Source: Aaosphaeria pasadenensis (Eukaryota; Ascomycota; Dothideomycetes; Pleosporales). From it: DNA of 64,000 bases. The DNA lies in NCBI GenBank assembly GCA_022813625.1, contig JAKLMB010000005.1, positions 1,116,001 through 1,180,000 on the forward strand. Reading direction: 5' to 3'. The position numbers and the translations under genes are program-made. Positions 46,547 through 58,052 of this stretch are shown in pieces; position 1 is the first letter of the stretch; the number at the start of each line of letters is the position of its first letter. Below the pieces are notes generated by a model. It did no database searches. It saw only the letters and a program-made list of their open reading frames with translations, and was not told where the DNA came from.

Positions 46547-49345
46547 TCAACTTGCCGACCCAAACGTATTGGGATCAGGTGTGCTCACTCCCATGAAAGG
46601 TCCCCCATTCACTGGTCCGTTCATTCCAGTCATTGAAAATGCTTCATTGTTGGTGTTACTCTGCTGTTGAGCAGACGTTGGAGATAAACCGTTGGGAACA
46701 CTATCCGTCTGCATTCCCATGTCCATGGGGAAGAAGTTGTTCGTCGTATCCATACCAGGTCCCTGAATGTACGAATCCCAAGCGTTCTGCATCACGAGTT
46801 AAAATCATTTCTAAATGTAAAATACGAAATGCTGTAGGTACATACCCAATCAATGTTGGAGGTATCCGGGAGGTCCATGCTTTGGAAACCGATACTTGCT
46901 CCGAAAAGATTAGAGAACGGACTGGGCGCATTGTCTGGTCCGCTAGTGACACCCGCGCCGAACTGGTTAGGGAATGCAGAGGTTTGCTGAGGGGCAGCGT
47001 CGTTTAAGATATTTGCCATGGAAGCAGGCACTGCAGGGTAGCGGGTGTCGAACATATTCGCGGAATTGGGTGTCATGCCACCCGTGCTAAGCATGCCCAA
47101 CGTCATAGCCGCTGAATGTTCTGGTGCAACATTCGAGTCATCCATGGGACTGGCGGATGGGAAAGATGAACCGGAAGCAGAAGAAAAGCTCTGCGGTGTC
47201 TGGCGGACTGACTGATGTTGTTTGAGCTGCGTTAACATGACGGTAAGTGTGGTATGAGCCTTGTAGGCTTCCATAGAACCGTCTTTGAGACCCTCCCAGA
47301 TCCCAACAGCTGTCTCTATGGCATCCAGCATTTCCTGACATCTCTCGCGGCTCCAAGCGTAACCGTCACCAGGCGGACTTCGACCTGATCGCTCCACCCG
47401 CGCCATGTGATAGAGATCTGAGGCAACAATCATGCCTGCAATTAGGAAGTCGTTGGAAGTCAACGAGGAAATAAACCACTTGACACTTCGTAATCGTCCT
47501 CCTGGCTGACATTCCCTGTGTAATGTCGCCTGATGTTGGAGCATGATCATAGCCGCATCGATTGATGCCTTACGAGAGTAGGTAAATCGGGCATTGACCC
47601 TCGCAGCTGGGAGGTATTTCCGATGCAGCACAATAATGATCTTCAAGAACAGCAAGTCCAGAGTAAAGCGTTGCATGATGAGTGTTGAAGGATCCCGAGC
47701 AGACTCATCCATCGAGCGCATCGTCAACTGCGGCGACACTTGCTCATGAATTGTCCGTGCCTGTTCATCCATCTTCATAACCTCTTCGTATGATGAACAT
47801 GTCAATGACTCGGTGAGCTCTATGGCTTCTCCTAGCTTGTACACAAGTCGTGTTCTGTTGATTAAGAATAACGTCGGAGTTGCCTCCGTTTCCGGCCTAG
47901 ACGGGGGAAGAACCTTGATATCCTCGTAGAGCTCGTCATCGTAAATGTTGCGAGGTATTTCCGTGTTGGTATCGCGTGGTCTTACAATTGGTGGCATGCC
48001 AGCCTGAGCTGAAAAGAGCAGATCCATCGATCGAATAGATGCCCACACTCGCCGTCGCATTTCGCCTTGGAACTCATTAATGCCAGCGTAAGGCCCAGCA
48101 TCACGATGCAATCCCATCCGCATCGCTAGCCTGACAATGATGCCCGTGCTGATCAAGATACCCACTTCAGCATCTCGGCTGCGAGCGTAGTCGGCATAGA
48201 TATGGAGGATGAGTGTTTCGAGCATGTTCATGATGGGTTGTGTGATGTCTGCCATGACGAGACATTGCGCAGTGAGTGTTCGGTACTCGCCTGACATTTC
48301 CCAAGTCTTATTCCTGTATTCTGGCGGCTCATCGCCCGCACGGCTGTACGACTGTAGTGCTATACACATCATTGCGTATACCAAACCAAGCCAGATTATA
48401 GGTGTTTCATTGGGATTTGCCCAATGTTGATCGTATTGTTTTTGAAATGTTGGTCCATGAATGACATGGATTCCAGGGTCGTACGTATTGAAATATCGAG
48501 TGACCAGGATGTCAGCTGTCTGTTTGACTGGGAATCGTGCGAGAAGCTCTGCCTGTGTTGTGGGTTTTGCTGCACCGAAGAGGAACGCAGTGCCCGGGCT
48601 GATCTCTTCATTGTGGTTCGCTTGATATCGCTTCAGTTGTTCATCGTATTGCTTCTTGTGCTCGGAGAAGTAACTCTTTACTTCAGATATCTGGGTCGAG
48701 TATCAACATCCGTTGATTGGTATCAAGCGTCTGCGGTAATACATACCTCCCCCAAAATGGCATACCAATGCGCCTCCGATGCAAAGATCGACCGGTTATT
48801 GTCCACCTTCATCACACCTATCGACTTCGTAACGTGCTCGACCTCACTCTCATCGCCTTCGTCATCTTCCTTAATCGATTCGGGGCCGTTCGACATGTCG
48901 TAGTTCTGATCCGGGGAGCTATTGCTGAAACTGTCTGCGATGGCTGCCTGGGCAGCAGCCGGACCAGCACTCTGGGATCCATTGGTCATCAGTGAAAGAA
49001 CAAGTCCTTCGAGACGGTCAATGCGATTTTGCATGTCATCAGGAGAAGCATTGGTGCCAGTGCTGGAAGAGCTCTTCTTGCGACTGCCCGGTGTTGCGTA
49101 CGTACATGATGCAGTATCTCCCCGCTTGGTGCAGTTATCGCAGGGGTGACCGCGATTACATTTTAACCTATGACAGTCAGCATTGGTTATTGCTCCTGGA
49201 AACGGAACAATGTGGCCTACTTTCTATGCCTACATGGCCCACACGAAAGAGGAACCCGATTCCTCTTGCGCACGACCCTGAATTGGGGGTCTGGAGGGGA
49301 CTGCCCAGCACTAGAGGGCGTCGTCGATGGTGGTGTAGGCGGCAT
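46547..49345 (-). CDS. Second Zn2Cys6 transcription factor with fungal_trans domain
   Basis: Four exons on the minus strand (49345-49221, 49167-48747, 48690-46846, 46786-46547) give 876 residues. The zinc cluster is Cys35-x2-Cys38-x6-Cys45-x5-Cys51-x2-Cys54-x8-Cys63, interrupted by the first intron after RHRK, a common intron position in this family. A short leucine-rich helix (MQNRIDRLEGLVLSL) may dimerise. The middle domain starts near ADILVTRYFNTYDPGIHVIH and contains RLAMRMGLHRDAG and FQGEMRRRVWASIRSMDLLF, typical of fungal_trans. The C-terminal 150 residues are Gln/Asn/Ser-rich with an FPMDMGMQ stretch, a likely activation region. Targets are unknown; the nearby secreted oxidoreductase genes are candidates only by position. 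Confidence 0.88.
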
Positions 49346-51025
49346 ATTGTCGCGAAAGAACTCTTAATGGGGAGCGGAGTTTAGGTTGCTTAAGTCCGAT
49401 AAAGACCAGCCAACTTGATATTGATACGGGGGTAGGCCGGAAGTAAGCAAATGGCCAAGAGAAATGTGCACTCGATCCAATGCTGCCTGTCGAGTGGGAT
49501 TGCTGCAGCAATAAGTGGGAAAAAGATCGAGTCGAAGAAGGTTTCTCAATGGCGGGCCGCGTTGGCCTTAAATCTTTTTGGCGGAAGTACCTCGTAAGAC
49601 CAGAAGCACGTTAGCGCGTGGGCTGAGTCTTTAAGAACGGGGAGCCCTTGGAATGATCGACCAGTCTTGCTGCTCCCCTATGATATCCTCCTTCCTTCTC
49701 ACGTTCTTATCCCGGGTCTTCGTCTGTTCGATCCGGTGACCCTTCCAGTTTCCAGTGTTACTCGTTCCGCGGAGCCTCTTGTATTGTACTGTACGTAGAC
49801 TGCTGCAAACAACTCAGGTATCCGCGCGCCCACTACGCACAGTGTCCTATCCTAGTCCTTGGAAAGATCCTATAGCGATTGTCCTGGCCTGAAACTCGCA
49901 ACGGTTCCGTCGTAGTTCAGGCGATAAGGCAGACGATATGGTCGCAATCAACTCGTGGGCCGTTCTGAGTCTGCGCAAAAGTCTTTAGGCATGAACGAGT
50001 ACGAGTAGTTCCGGGGATGGGTACTTTGGGTGATGCAAAACTTGCAGGATCTCACCCCGCCGAGTCTGACGTAGCTCGATAGATAGCGCAGAGTCTCACG
50101 GTCGGGCCGGTCAGCGTAAGGCTCGGGAGGCTTAGTAAGGAGGAGTATCGTGAGCGACAGACACAATGGAAGTATTGATGCCTAGAGGAAGTATGCGCTC
50201 AGTGGCAGAGGGGGGTGGTCCACGAGGGAGTACGGAGTAGAGTGGTGTTGATTGATGGAGAGGGGTGGGCGGTAAGGCATTTATCTCCGCACGCGAAAGG
50301 AACCTAAGGAAACCTACAGGGAAGGAGCGCATTTGGAACGCCCTTACGGCGCCAAGCCAGAGAACCATTCATCAATCTCAAATACTACTCGTAAGTACGG
50401 AGTACCTAGGTACGTACCATTCCCAAGAGAGAGCTATGGCAAACAGGAGCACTATTGCATCCGTCAATCACAGTAGGCCATTCTTCCGCATCTTGATAAG
50501 CAATATCGTCGTTCTCCTAGGAATATCTACGAATACATGCGCCAACTGTGTAGTTACATGGATGTATGTATGTACAAGTATGACTCACACATTGTGTGGA
50601 TACACTATTACTGCTACCACTATTTATCGCTGCTACTACTGCTGCTTCTGCTCCTACGTTGATGCTATGTTCTTGCATATCTAAGTCCTGACTATCACTG
50701 TGCCATTGATGGAATATCTTCAAGCCATGTACCTGATGTGGCCAATCTCAGCACATACGAGGAATAGAGATTGCAGCTAGTTCCCACACATCAAAGCTTG
50801 TCGTCCATTGTCCACTGGCGGCTTGTTCCGGTTACCCACTCATCCACTCTATGCGGGGCCTGGTCTCGACCTTCAGGCACCCTGGATGTGACTCTTGTAT
50901 AATAGTATAACTACCGTATATCACTGCTTGCATCCCATAACTATCCCCTGTCGAACATGTGGTGAGATTCATTTTCTACCTCTGATCATCACGATAGAAA
51001 AGAACCTTCTATAATCCACCTCCTC
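49346..51025. other. Long upstream region of the second regulator
   Basis: 1.7 kb without a supported gene. Short tandem ATGT runs occur at 50560-50572. It probably contains the promoter of the regulator and the 3' flank of the AlkB-type gene. Confidence 0.5.
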
Positions 51026-52000
51026 CTACTCCCTCCCACCCTTCCAATCCACCATCCTCCCCTCCCCTTCATCCCACCTAAACACCCCCCCATCCCCAAC
51101 ATTATACCGATAATAATTCTCCGTCCCGCCCTTCACCAACGCCCTCCTAAACGTGACATTGATCCTCCCCCTGCCCGCGGCCTCCCCCTTCCTCTTCGGC
51201 ACACTATGTAGCCAATTCGCCTGCGTCGCTCCACGCATGAGCACCATATCGCCGCTCCCGAGCCCCAACTTCACCACCTTGAACTCCCCCTCCTCCTCCT
51301 TCTCTCCGTCCCTAGGTGCCACGACGGGAGGCTTATGCTTCATAAGGAAATCCCGCCGCGCGCCGAGGGAGAATGACGCGATGGCGGGGTTCGCGCCCAG
51401 GAACCGCTCGTCGTCGCTGTGGTACGATATGCTGTCGTTGCCGTCGGCGTAGTAGTTTACGAGGCAGAAGTTGAACGTCTCGCCTGTGGTGCCCTGCGTG
51501 AGCTTGCGGAGTGTGTCGAGGCATTGCGGGAGGGGGCGCGGTGTGCATTTGTAGCGGGTGCGCTCGATGGGTTTGTTAGTTTGGGCGTCTACGAGGGTGG
51601 CGATGTCGTCTGGTGATGAGGGTGAGGTGAAGAGGGATGTGGAGTCTACGCCGAAGACGGTCGTGAAGCGTGGGGTGTGGATTGTGGTGGTGATGTCGCC
51701 GCGCTTGATGTTGTATACAACGCGCTGGAAGAAGAGCTCTTTGCGGAGAAAGTCGAATAGGTCCGGCGCGATGGAGGAGGGGATGTAGGGTTGGTAGTAG
51801 ATGAGGTCGAGGTCGCGTTGGTCGTTGATTGTTTGGCCTTCTTCGGCGGGCGCGAAGCCCAATTGTTCAGCGATGGAGGTCGGGAGATGTGGGATCGGGA
51901 AGGGATATGATGGATGGTTTGATGTGGATGTTGATGTCTCGTATTTGGGTTTCTTTGGTGTTGAGGGTTTGAAGAAGGAGTCGATTGCGCCGCGCTTCAT
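51026..52000 (-). CDS. AlkB-type 2-oxoglutarate/Fe(II) dioxygenase (ALKBH2/3-like)
   Basis: A single exon of 324 residues from the ATG at 52000. The fold motifs are complete: PRFTTVFG substrate-lid sequence, NYYADG, the iron-binding HxD in SISYHSDDE with FLG, IASFSLGARRDF, the distal His in WLHSVPKR and the 2-oxoglutarate-binding Arg pair in RINVTFR. This predicts oxidative removal of alkyl lesions (1-methyladenine, 3-methylcytosine) from DNA. Residues 5-11 (AIDSFFK) resemble a PCNA-binding PIP box, as in human ALKBH2. An in-frame ATG at 52090 would add 30 residues rich in Arg/Ser/Thr, possibly a mitochondrial presequence. I give the shorter start as the main form because it places the PIP-like motif at the N-terminus. 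The coding strand switches from C-rich to G-rich near 51320-51400. Confidence 0.87.
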   Translation of the reverse strand: MKRGAIDSFFKPSTPKKPKYETSTSTSNHPSYPFPIPHLPTSIAEQLGFAPAEEGQTINDQRDLDLIYYQPYIPSSIAPDLFDFLRKELFFQRVVYNIKRGDITTTIHTPRFTTVFGVDSTSLFTSPSSPDDIATLVDAQTNKPIERTRYKCTPRPLPQCLDTLRKLTQGTTGETFNFCLVNYYADGNDSISYHSDDERFLGANPAIASFSLGARRDFLMKHKPPVVAPRDGEKEEEGEFKVVKLGLGSGDMVLMRGATQANWLHSVPKRKGEAAGRGRINVTFRRALVKGGTENYYRYNVGDGGVFRWDEGEGRMVDWKGGRE

Positions 52001-53333
52001 GGTTGCTGATGATTTGAAGCTCGTGTCGATACGGACTGGTGGATGTATTCTCTGGGATATATTGTCGATAGGACGCGTCTGTAACTTCATATAGAGACCC
52101 TTCTCATCCCGAAGCAAAGAAGTCTGATAGACTGAAGATTTTCTTTGCAAAACTACAACAGTTTGTATGAAACCCCCAAATCCCGCGATATCTCAATTCC
52201 CACGAAAACAAAACGTAAATCAATAAACCGTTTGTCCGACCCAACACCAAAAAGTCTGGGACGACGCGACCATCTCCTCTCCGCAAATCAACTATCGATG
52301 ACGTCGTCCATTTCACACTAACGCGAGGCTAAGAGCCCTGTAGGGCTGAAATCGTCAGGACGCGCCTCATGGGAGGAGATGGCAGGACACGAGAAATGCG
52401 AGAGAAAATTTCTATACGACAGATCCGTTAATTTGACTGGTTTGCGGGCGGGTGTATGTACACTACCTCGTATATGCAACGCTGACTTGGGCTTCGATAT
52501 GAAGACACACATCGCCCTGAAATAACCAAGACTTAGATCGCAAAATTCAAATACCAAAGTGTTTCCCTTACAAGAAATGAACATCGCAACGAGAGAAAAA
52601 TCTATGAAAAATGTCAAACACACATCTTTCGCGATCGAAGCTCCGAGATATATGCGAATGCGTTCATGAGGTTGAGGCAAAGAATGCCACCCGCCACTCG
52701 GACAATCATGATAAAACTTTTAGAAAGCGACAAGAGGTCCTGCGAAACATGAACCAATCAGAACCCTTGATCAACAACATGGTTTCCAGCAACGCTGAAC
52801 GTTCAATTTACGAGTACCATGAAGCAATCGTCAACAACGAACTTTTTTTCTAAAGGTCTTCACTGAATACGGGCTACGTGCAGATTTCGTGCTCAGTCAA
52901 CGAATGTATTGGAGAGTTGTGAAATGATGCTAGACGACGGAGGCCGTTAATTAAGACATGAAATTTGCATATCAGTTACCGTGGTTCATGTTTTTGATAG
53001 CATACTCCGTAGTCGTAGACGATGCTCGAACCTTATCCGGGTCAAGCCCGAACCCCAGCGCCCCGTATCTGATCACAGGTGAATGCATCTAGCGATAGAC
53101 ACATACTTGAGCGCACCAGTCAGAGAAGAAGCAATGCCCCAAACTTCTCAGAACTACTCCGTGTTCAACTTGTTTCCCTGCAACGAGGACAGATCCATGC
53201 TGCAAGAGTGTGACACTGCCTGTGCAATCTGAGATAACCGCGCCAGGTTCCTGTGAATCAATAATTCTGCAGGCCAATCAATCATAATGCTCGTAGTCTT
53301 CATGATCCGGATGACTCACTAATGGGATCTTCC
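52001..53333. other. Intergenic region upstream of the AlkB-type gene
   Basis: 1.3 kb. It includes an in-frame upstream ATG of the AlkB gene (52090). Frames at 52318-52680 and 53089-53277 lack motifs; the latter follows the membrane protein stop and could be 3' UTR. Confidence 0.45.
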
Positions 53334-54136
53334 TCAGTCCATGCAAGTGCAATGTTCATGAATCCCGAGAAGCAGACCCTTTGCACTCATGTTAGCAGAA
53401 CAATTCATCAAAATGATAGAAAAGGAGATTTCCAACAATGCACCAAATCCGTGAAGCCGCGCTCGCTCAGACCACTTCTGGAAGCCGGTTGATTGGCGGT
53501 CTGCATCCATCGGCATGGCCCATAATGTGTACAGAACCAGTAGAGGCCCCGGAATCTCGACAAATGCCGAGTACATCTGTCCATCATCGCAGCCTGCACA
53601 CATGTTCATCTTCCATGCGATCGTGACAAGAAGCCAGATGCAGTTCGAAATGTAAAATACTGTCATCAGGGTCTTAGTCGTGCAGTGATGGCAGCCTGAG
53701 GTTCGCCACATGCGCAAATAGGTCAGAGCCATGTCCAGTCGACAGATTGATAAGCTGATGGCGTAGGCGGCGACTAAGTAAGGGCTTTCTAGCTAAAACA
53801 AGAATGAGCTGCGGTGCCATTTTATCTATACGCTGTCGAGATACATACCCTCTTTAGCTGTCGGTAATACCCCCATTCTAGATTGGCGGAGGTACCGATA
53901 GCCGACGTAATCGCAAGCATTTGTAGGTAGTACAACCAAAGGAAGAAGGCCAGTGAGAACAACACGAGGTATCTCTCAATTTTGGACACTTGGCGAATCT
54001 TCTTTGACCTCTCTGGTTGCGTTGACCTATAGTTGAGGCATCGTATACTGACCTGTACAACTGTAGTAACCACAAGGATAGAGGGATGTACAACTGTAGT
54101 AACCGCAAGGATAGAGGGATGGACGGGAAGCGTCAT
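53334..54136 (-). CDS. Multipass membrane protein of unknown function
   Basis: Two exons on the minus strand (54136-53849, 53792-53334) give 248 residues. The intron (GTATGT to TTTTAG, 56 nt) joins YYRQLKR to LESPYLVAAYAISLSICRLD. About five hydrophobic helices are visible: around YLVLFSLAFFLWLYYLQML, YLVAAYAISLSI, LMTVFYISNCIWLLVTIAW, IPGPLLVLYTLWAM and FGALLEISFSIILMN. Conserved-looking polar motifs are MALTYLRMWRTSGCHHCTT and a C-terminal LLGIHEHC. The first 25 residues are encoded by a 33-bp tandem duplication giving two copies of HPSILxVTTVV, so the true start may lie further downstream or upstream. I know no function. Confidence 0.55.
54054..54119. repeat. 33-bp tandem duplication
   Basis: Two adjacent 33-base copies (54054-54086, 54087-54119) differ at one base (A/G). 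The length is a multiple of three, so the coding frame of the membrane protein model stays open through both. Confidence 0.95.
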
Positions 54137-54715
54137 AACTATTGAACAAGAGTTGAATCTCAAATCTGAAAGTAGACAGCTGGGTTGATGTTGTGTTGAT
54201 CGAGAAGAGGTTGTGTTGATGGAGAAGAGATGCTCGGATGACCGAAAAATGTTGAGATATAGCCCAACGCACCTTCAGTCTAGGAAGGCGCGACCTGATG
54301 TGCGTTGCAACCGCCTGGTCACCAGCCAAATCCTCAGTGCCACCTTCTTCAATTTCATACGTTTCGTAGTGATTCTGTCATACGGACAGTCTAAAGCAAT
54401 ACTGGCGTCGGCATCACTACGGGACTTTATATAGACGTTTGACCCAAATTTTGATGAGGATTGGCGGTGAGGAGTAGCGGTGAGTAGTGGCAAGCCATTT
54501 TTTCATCTGATACAGTTCTTTGAGAGCAATCAAACATTATGAATTAATCAGGCTCAAAAGAGCCACTAAAAGAGTGTAAATAGACTAAGTTCCAATTCCC
54601 TAGATGACCAACAAGCCGAAAAGAATATGTAAAGAGAGGTTATGTGACGATTCATGCCATCATCAAAGCGACAGTGTTGTCAGTCTATTCTATCCTTGAG
54701 CAACTCAACCACAAT
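54137..54715. other. Intergenic region
   Basis: Upstream of the membrane protein and at the 3' side of the selenium-binding-protein-like gene. No gene supported. Confidence 0.45.
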
Positions 54716-56215
54716 CTAGTAGTACTTAGGGTTCGCGGGGTCCGTCAAGTCGAAGATGACTGCAGAATGGGGCTTAGCACCACCGCGGTTGGTGTACTGG
54801 CTCGCGAAGTCGATAGACCTGTTGAAGCTGAGAGCACCGTTGGGGAGGATGTCAATCCACTGGGCCTTGAAGTCCGCAGGAGTGTTGACGACGCCGATTT
54901 CACCGGTCTGGACGAAGTAGTCGGTGACGAGAAGGTTCTTCTTGTCGGGGGAGATCTTGACGTAGTGGGGTCCGACGATGCCTTGGTTCTCCTCGGGGTC
55001 ATCGAGGCGCTTGACGTTGTTGAGGTCGGAGATGTCGAGGGCAGCGACGTGGTTACCGAGGGTCAGGGTGAAGTAGGCCCACTTTCCATCGTCAGAGATG
55101 TCGGAGTAGATAGCAAGGTTGTCGCGGGCACGAGGACCAAGGTCGTAGAGGAGCTCGGCAACACCCTGTTGGCCCTGCGCATTCTTGCGGAAGGGATAGA
55201 TGATCCAGACCGTACCGGGGCCAACAGCAGTAGCAAGAGCAGCAGACTCTGGGTTGCCAGGGATGAACTTGACGTCCTGGATGCCCTGGCCGTCGGGGAT
55301 GGTGATAGTCGAGATGATCTTCTTAGTGTCAAGCTCCCAAAGGCGGAGGGTGTTTGCCCTCTGGATGCCAATAGCAGAGGCAGGCTTGAGGATGGTGACA
55401 GGTACGACGAAGTCAGATGTAAGAATGATCTTCTTGTTCCAGTCAACGGAAAGACCGTGAGGAGAGAATTGCTCGCCAAGGATGTTGAGAGTGGATCCGA
55501 CATCTTCGGGCCATTCGTGAATGATGTTGAAGTTGGCATCCGTCTCTACTAGACGACCAGGAGAGCTACCCACGGCAGCTGATTGAAAATTAGAATCTGG
55601 TATCACGTTACGGCTGTCCGATTGACTTACATCCCATGTATGTGATCAAGAAACCTCCATCGGGCTTAGCACGGATTTCATCAGTGATGGATGAGAGAAG
55701 AGCACGGTTGCTCTTCTTGAACTTGGGCTGATAAGGGTTGGTAGTGTCGAAGTAATAAGCAGTGTCCTGTGCGAAATTGATTAGCGTCGTGTTCTCATCC
55801 ACCTTTCAGAAGAACATACCTGAGTCTTGAGTAGGGACAAAAGACCACCTCCGACAAGTGTCTTTCCATCGAGGGAGGAACCAAGATGGTGAGGGCTGTT
55901 GCCACTGGAAGGCACATCGGTGATCCACAAAAGAGTGCCAAATGTGTCATCATCCAATGAGTACGTGGCAAGGAAGTCCTTGTGCTGATTGTCACCAGCA
56001 CCTGTCCAGAAGTATCCGATCTTCTTCGGCTTGATATTCTGGTTTCCCGTGAAGGGCGGGCTGCTCAGAGGGGGAGTGGGAACTTGCAAGATAGGCAACG
56101 GGGGAGCATTGCTTGCAAGTGGCTCAGTAACTCCTGGGATAGAAGGAATCAGAGGAGGAAGACTGAGACCGCTGGCTGCGCCGGCCAAAATGGCGAACAG
56201 TGCTTTGGAATGCAT
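54716..56215 (-). CDS. Secreted selenium-binding-protein-like (SBP56) beta-propeller
   Basis: Three exons on the minus strand (56215-55820, 55766-55631, 55578-54716) give 464 residues. Seven-blade-type repeats of the SBP56/methanethiol oxidase family are visible: FLATYSLDDDTF, SGNSPHHLGSSLDGKTLVGGG, DEIRAKPDGGFLITYMGSA (formed across the second splice), EQFSPHGLSVDW, TLRLWELDTKKI, IQDVKFIPGN, HVAALDISDLNNVKRLDDP, VGPHYVKISPDKKNLLVTDYF and HSAVIFDLTDPANPKYY. Family members bind metal through histidines and some oxidise methanethiol; this activity is not proven here. Unlike cytosolic animal SBP56, a signal peptide is present (MHSKALFAILAGAASGLS) with a Pro-rich linker, so the protein is probably secreted. 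It is divergent from the bicupin gene across 1.8 kb. Confidence 0.8.
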
Positions 56216-56310
56216 GTTGAAAGAATGAAGTAGTGTGAGAGAAGGTTAGAGCCTTATTGAGAAGATTATGAGCAAGTTCCTGTCGATTATCTGGGTCAAG
56301 TTGCTGATAC

Positions 56311-56315
56311 TTATA
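56311..56315 (-). promoter_or_regulatory. TATA-like element of the SBP56-like gene
   Basis: TATAA within TGTATAAGTAT on the minus strand, about 95 bases upstream of the ATG at 56215. Confidence 0.4.
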
Positions 56316-57976
56316 CAGTCTGAATCTCCAGTGTTTCTCACATCTTGTTCGTCATTTTCTTCAACTCCAGCTTTTACACCATCTCATTGTCCATCTTCAT
56401 CTCCTACATTGTCGTAGAAATGGTGTTATCAAGCCCTCAAGTGACGACGAATATCGAAAAACACATGTACACGTCGAATCGATCGACAGGAGCATGAGGC
56501 AGACGATTGACCATCGGCGACCATTTCGGCCTCACTGGCACCGAAAGCACCACACGATTGCTTACGAAGGCCTAAAAGCGCAGACGAAAGACAACGGCAT
56601 TTCCTGGGTGCATGGAGATCATCGGTCGAGGTCTGATTATAGTTAAAGCCAGGGCTGAAGCGGGATTGCTAGGGTCTCGTGGTATTGCTGTAGTGCTCAG
56701 CGGGTTTTCAAGATCCCGCTTTTGGCTGAGGTTTACCAGAATGGGAATACCAATCTGGACTGGTTTCTGAGAGCCCCATGCTGTCCTTACAGGTTTAGAG
56801 AGATCGGCAGCAGTTGGAAATTTCCCGCACGATCGTGGCTGCAGCTATACGTGCAGCTAGTCATCAAAGTTATGGGGCCCTGAATGCTTTTCAGAGATTA
56901 AAATACGCAATTGGCTAAGAGCCATGAAAAGTCTCCTCAAGTGGGCGAAGTGGGTATCGAGGGATATCAGTACTATTCGACAAGGGCCGTATCGCGCATC
57001 TTGATGAATTGTTCCTCATACTCATCATCAGTAGGCTCAAGGCACAAGTCTCAATGCACAGATTGCCTAGATACTTGATATCCACTGGAGTTCTCGATCC
57101 TGCTTCAGGGGCTAAATCACAATATAAGAATGATTGAACTGAGCCTGGGCTGACAGATTGAGGTGTTCGCAGATGATCGACCATGCAGCACAGCATGACC
57201 CAGGGAAACTGGGAAGTAATTAAACTTCAAATTGGGGATCTGTCAGGCACAGTGAAATGGTTTTGAGCAATCCGCATCTCGCGCCATGCTAATGCGACTA
57301 CTATCGCGCTTAAACTGACAGATCATTGATGAGCAGACAGGAAACCGGAAATCTGGTGCGGAACATTTACACAGTGACCTTGGTGAGCTCTGTGCTTTTT
57401 CCTTACGGGAGCAATCCCAGGAAATCTAATCAGTTTGTCCTGTTGATGTACAGCAATGCCAGGGGCAATTGACATGCTCGAGGGCAATGATTGGATCAGT
57501 GGGGGGTGAATAGACTATTTGCTTGGCTGCCTCTGACATGGGATGGGTTGGGGAGGTGAACAATATTTTCCAGAATGGTGCAATTTGCCTATACAGGTAA
57601 TAGACGGTAGGGGCACACATCCACGAGCTGTAGGTGGCCAAGGCGTGGTTCGTCCCGTATCCGTCTTTAAGCTCAAGTATGAGTGGAGGATCTGGAGAGC
57701 TTAGCCTAGCTTGTGAGCGATTGGGCTCGATGCGGGGAAGATCGACGCTCCCGGAACCAGCAAGCCACAACATCGCGACATCGCTTGGCAGAATCACGAA
57801 CTCAACCTCCTCTGACAATCGCAATCTTGATGGGAACGGATGCTGAATGGGCCGTGGGTGTACATGCGCCAGTCTCATTCTTGATGACTGGTTATTGCAG
57901 GAAGACGTGATAAATTGCCTGTACCTGCGAATCGAACGTGGGGTAAATGAAGCAATGTTGTCATCGTACATCCACA

Positions 57977-57983
57977 TATATAT
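57977..57983 (+). promoter_or_regulatory. TATA box of the bicupin gene
   Basis: TATATAT about 70 bases upstream of the ATG at 58053, a good position for a core promoter with a short leader. Confidence 0.5.
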
Positions 57984-58052
57984 TGAGCTCTGCTCGGGCT
58001 GAACGCCATTTTTGACTTTACTTGCTTCTTATCCCAGACACTCATTTTCAGG

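Larger units (their letters stand above)
56216..58052. other. Divergent promoter region between the SBP56-like and bicupin genes
   Basis: 1.8 kb without a confidently supported gene. A 183-codon minus-strand frame (57426-57977) has partly protein-like composition but no motif, and runs through the bicupin promoter. TATA-like elements lie close to each flanking gene. Confidence 0.45.

Noticed and set aside
52318..52853. Short frames upstream of the AlkB-type gene on both strands
   Set aside because: No motif, no conserved-looking segments, and no splice structure.
57426..57977. 183-codon minus-strand open frame
   Set aside because: No motif, no splice or start context, and it runs through the bicupin promoter. 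Kept only as a remark in the intergenic entry.
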